Below, piece after piece: positions 62,030 through 64,000 of a DNA stretch of 64,000 bases; the first letter of the stretch is position 1, and every line of letters starts with the position of its first letter. Under the pieces are notes generated by a model. The model had not been told where the DNA came from. It did not search any database and saw only the letters and a program-made list of their open reading frames with translations. Source of the stretch: Halomonas meridiana (GTDB taxonomy: Bacteria; Pseudomonadota; Gammaproteobacteria; Pseudomonadales; Halomonadaceae); assembly GCF_009846525.1 (NCBI RefSeq), contig NZ_CP024621.1, positions 372,001-436,000 on the forward strand, in the 5' to 3' direction. A program made the position numbers and the translations under genes.

Positions 62030-62512
62030 TTATAACAGCTTTTTAGGTGCAGCGCATTCATCAAGCTGCTCCCGTCCTACTTCAGTTAGATCACGCCAAG
62101 CGCATACGTCATCTGTTTCATCAGCATTCGCGTCACATTGGTCGAGAAGTAGCTCAAGCTTGTAGGGCCTTAAACGTGATGGTTCGGGTGGTGATAAATC
62201 AGCACTAATTTGAGCCAACCTTTCAAGGAGCCAAGCTTCCACTGCTAGCCAAATAGCATCGTTCTCTTCTTTGCCCAAGAGATCAATACTATTGTCTGAA
62301 CGATAAATGAAAAAGTCATCAGGAATCTTTATCGACCCTCCGCCCCGCAAGTACGCTATGATCTCTCCGCTCATTGCGGCCATATAGGCAACATCGCTTT
62401 GTAAACACTCCAGGGCTTCACGAAAGGTCTCTAAAGGTTGAGGAAAATGGTCGCGCAAATCGAAAGCACGGTACGCGAAAATTGCTTGGCCTATATCTTT
62501 CGTTGTTCCCAT
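62030..62512 (-). CDS. Hypothetical protein
   Basis: A 160-residue acidic soluble protein (starts MGTTKDIGQAIFAYRAFDLR) with the segments DFFIYRSDNSIDLLGKEEND and WLAVEAWLLERLAQISADL. A GGAGG site stands five bases before the ATG, so it is likely a real gene. No family recognised; it lies between decayed mobile DNA and the A8 gene on the same strand. Confidence 0.6.
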   Translation of the reverse strand: MGTTKDIGQAIFAYRAFDLRDHFPQPLETFREALECLQSDVAYMAAMSGEIIAYLRGGGSIKIPDDFFIYRSDNSIDLLGKEENDAIWLAVEAWLLERLAQISADLSPPEPSRLRPYKLELLLDQCDANADETDDVCAWRDLTEVGREQLDECAAPKKLL

Positions 62513-62608
62513 TTTTCCTCCGTTAAATGACCATTCCTTAGATTAAGATATGGCTCATGTTTGATTTTTCTATTGATTTTTTTTGAAAGGTCTTACATAT
62601 TCTAGCGA

Positions 62609-63793
62609 TGTCACCCCACCTTCAGTAGCACCCAGGTTTAGAGTTAGAAGTAACTTTATCGTGTTTTACCACCACTTGCTCGGCATAGGCGGAAGGAGTT
62701 AGCCCTCCAAGACTCTTCTTCGGTCTTTCTTCGTTGTACTCCCGCCGCAATGCTTTGATGACAACCTTGGCGTGGTGAATACTGATGAACCAATGCTCAT
62801 TCAGACATTCATCTCGAAAGCGCCCATTGAATGATTCGATATAGGCGTTTTGATTGGGTTTTCCAGGCTCGATTAAAACAGTGCAACGCCACGTAGATGC
62901 GCCAACGACAGTATGGCGCGCCCACAAAATTCTTTTCCATTATCCGTGCGAATGGCGCTAGGTAGGCCACGTTATAAAGCCAGATGATCCAGAAGCCGTG
63001 TTAACGACAGCACGTCAATGGCACGTTCAGGCACAATAGTCACGGCTTCATGGGTAGCGTCGTCGACAACGGTGAGGTGCTTTATCACTCGCCCGTCTGC
63101 GGTACGGTCAAACACAAAATCCATTGACCAGACCTGATTGGCGGCGCCAGGACGACCCAATGGGTGGGCACCTTCTTGCGCTTGCGTCGTTTTACCTGCA
63201 ACCGAGCCGCCGCGTAGAGGCGCTCGACGCGCTTATAATTGACCTGTTCACCGGCTTAACGCAGCTTCAGGTAGATCATGCCAGCGCTATAGCGACGATG
63301 CCGATGCGCCAAGGCAACAATGCGTTCACGCAATGCCTCATTACGGTCAGGAGCCGATTGATAGCGTAATGCACTGGCACTCACACGGATGACAAGGAGC
63401 GCTCGGCGCTCACTGAGGCCACGTGTCACCATAAAGCGCACCACATCTCGGCGAGCAGGGGCACTCACCACTTTTTTCTCCGCGCCTCGCGAGTGACCTC
63501 CATCTCTAGTAATAGCTCCGCGAGCAGCTTTTTTCAAGCGTCCATTTTCGGCTTCGAGCTCTTTGAGTCGCTTGGCATCGGGTACGCTCATGCCGCCAAA
63601 CTTGCTGCGCCATAGATCGTAAGTGGCTTCTGAGAAACGGTGCCTACGGCATAGCTCCTTGATGGGCAGTCACGCTTCGGCTTCGCCCAGGAAACCAATG
63701 ATCTGTTCTTCGCTGAAACGCTTCTTCATGTCCAATCTCCTTACGCATAGGATCGGACTCTAAAGTGTAGCGCTACTCAATCGGGGGGTAACG
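62609..63793 (-). mobile_element. IS407-group (IS3 family) element, decayed
   Basis: Ends carry imperfect inverted repeats (TGTCACCCC... at 62609 and the complement of ...GGGGGGTAAC at 63793), sharing TTTAGAG inward. On the minus strand orfA starts at 63729 (MKKRFSEEQIIGFLGEAEA) and hits a TGA after 19 codons; KELCRRHRFSEATYDLWRS and KKVVSAPARRDVVRFMVTRG follow. The integrase core is in pieces: NQVWSMDFVFDRTADGRVIK (62972-63160) and NAYIESFNGRFRDECLNEHW (62622-62927). There are several stops and shifts, so it cannot move alone. Confidence 0.85.
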
Positions 63794-63837
63794 TCGGGTT
63801 ACGAATAGGTTTCTTCAACGATAGAAATATATGTTAA

Positions 63838-63866
63838 ATAAAAGGGCCAGCATAAAGGCTGGCCCA
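63838..63866 (-). terminator. Rho-independent terminator of the last gene
   Basis: A perfect 8-bp stem GGGCCAGC / GCTGGCCC with a six-base loop is followed on the minus strand by TTTTATTT. It sits 24 bp beyond the stop of the partial gene at the window edge. Confidence 0.88.
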
Positions 63867-63889
63867 ATATCTTAAATAGTGACTACATA

Positions 63890-64000
63890 TTAATAGTCAA
63901 CATGTAACTCATATCGGTTATTGTCATTTTCTTTAGTACCTCCAAGTGCATTGCCTGTCACTTCAAGTTGATAATTGCCTGGCTGCAGTTGGCGGACCAT
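63890..64000 (-). CDS. C-terminal end of an unknown protein (partial)
   Basis: The last 36 codons of a minus-strand gene that continues beyond the window. The segment LQPGNYQLEVTGNALGGTKE and NNRYELHVDY has the alternating pattern of a beta-sandwich, as in the end of an exported adhesin-like or pre-peptidase-C-type domain. Nothing more can be said. Confidence 0.55.
   Translation of the reverse strand: MVRQLQPGNYQLEVTGNALGGTKENDNNRYELHVDY

Overview
The window looks like a chromosome segment from a halophilic gammaproteobacterium of the Halomonadaceae (Halomonas-like). I base this on 16S and protein character, on a gene order that matches the pseudomonad-type block dksA-gluQ-cbrA-cbrB-crcZ-pcnB-folK-panB-panC-panD, and on a second such block DUF4426-metW-metX-yggT-proC-yggS / pilT-pilU. 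No database search was possible, so the taxonomic call is an inference.

Positions 1 to about 39,400 are core chromosome. In order they hold: pantothenate synthesis (panD, panC, panB), folK and pcnB; a CbrAB carbon/nitrogen two-component system with a small membrane protein in front, and behind it a CrcZ-type Crc/Hfq-titrating small RNA carrying a sigma-54 promoter; gluQ and dksA; an aminotransferase and an sfsA gene broken by a 32-bp tandem duplication; the metW/metX methionine genes, proC, yggS, and the pilus retraction ATPases pilT and pilU; anmK and tyrS; a complete rRNA operon (16S, tRNA-Ile, tRNA-Ala, 23S, 5S); and a run of household and conserved unknown genes ending in a CnoX-like thioredoxin.

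At about 39,480-39,850 lies a 139-140 bp tandem array of decayed initiator-tRNA copies. It ends in a clean 3' fragment of tRNA-fMet that looks like the left attachment site of a genomic island. Everything from there to the end of the window has accessory character: lower and mixed GC, many broken genes, two insertion sequences, few household genes. The island holds a HigBA-type toxin-antitoxin pair; a helicase fused to an archaeo-eukaryotic-primase-like domain (TOTE conflict type); a ParB-like gene followed by two very large tyrosine-recombinase-type proteins and the wreck of a third; a complete-looking qatABCD anti-phage operon with a probable frameshift at the end of qatC; two solitary MbcA/ParS/Xre-type (DUF2384) proteins; an AbiEi antitoxin with a truncated AbiEii toxin; an intact IS3-family element sitting in a small membrane-protein gene; a frameshifted unknown gene with an A8 slippery run; and a decayed IS407-group element. 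The right end of the island is not in the window.

The most interesting points are the crcZ locus with all its expected control sites, the tRNA-fMet decay array and attachment site, the three-recombinase module with a tyrosine-less first member, and several single-event frameshifts (sfsA, qatC, the A8 gene) that could be real switches, decay, or sequence errors.
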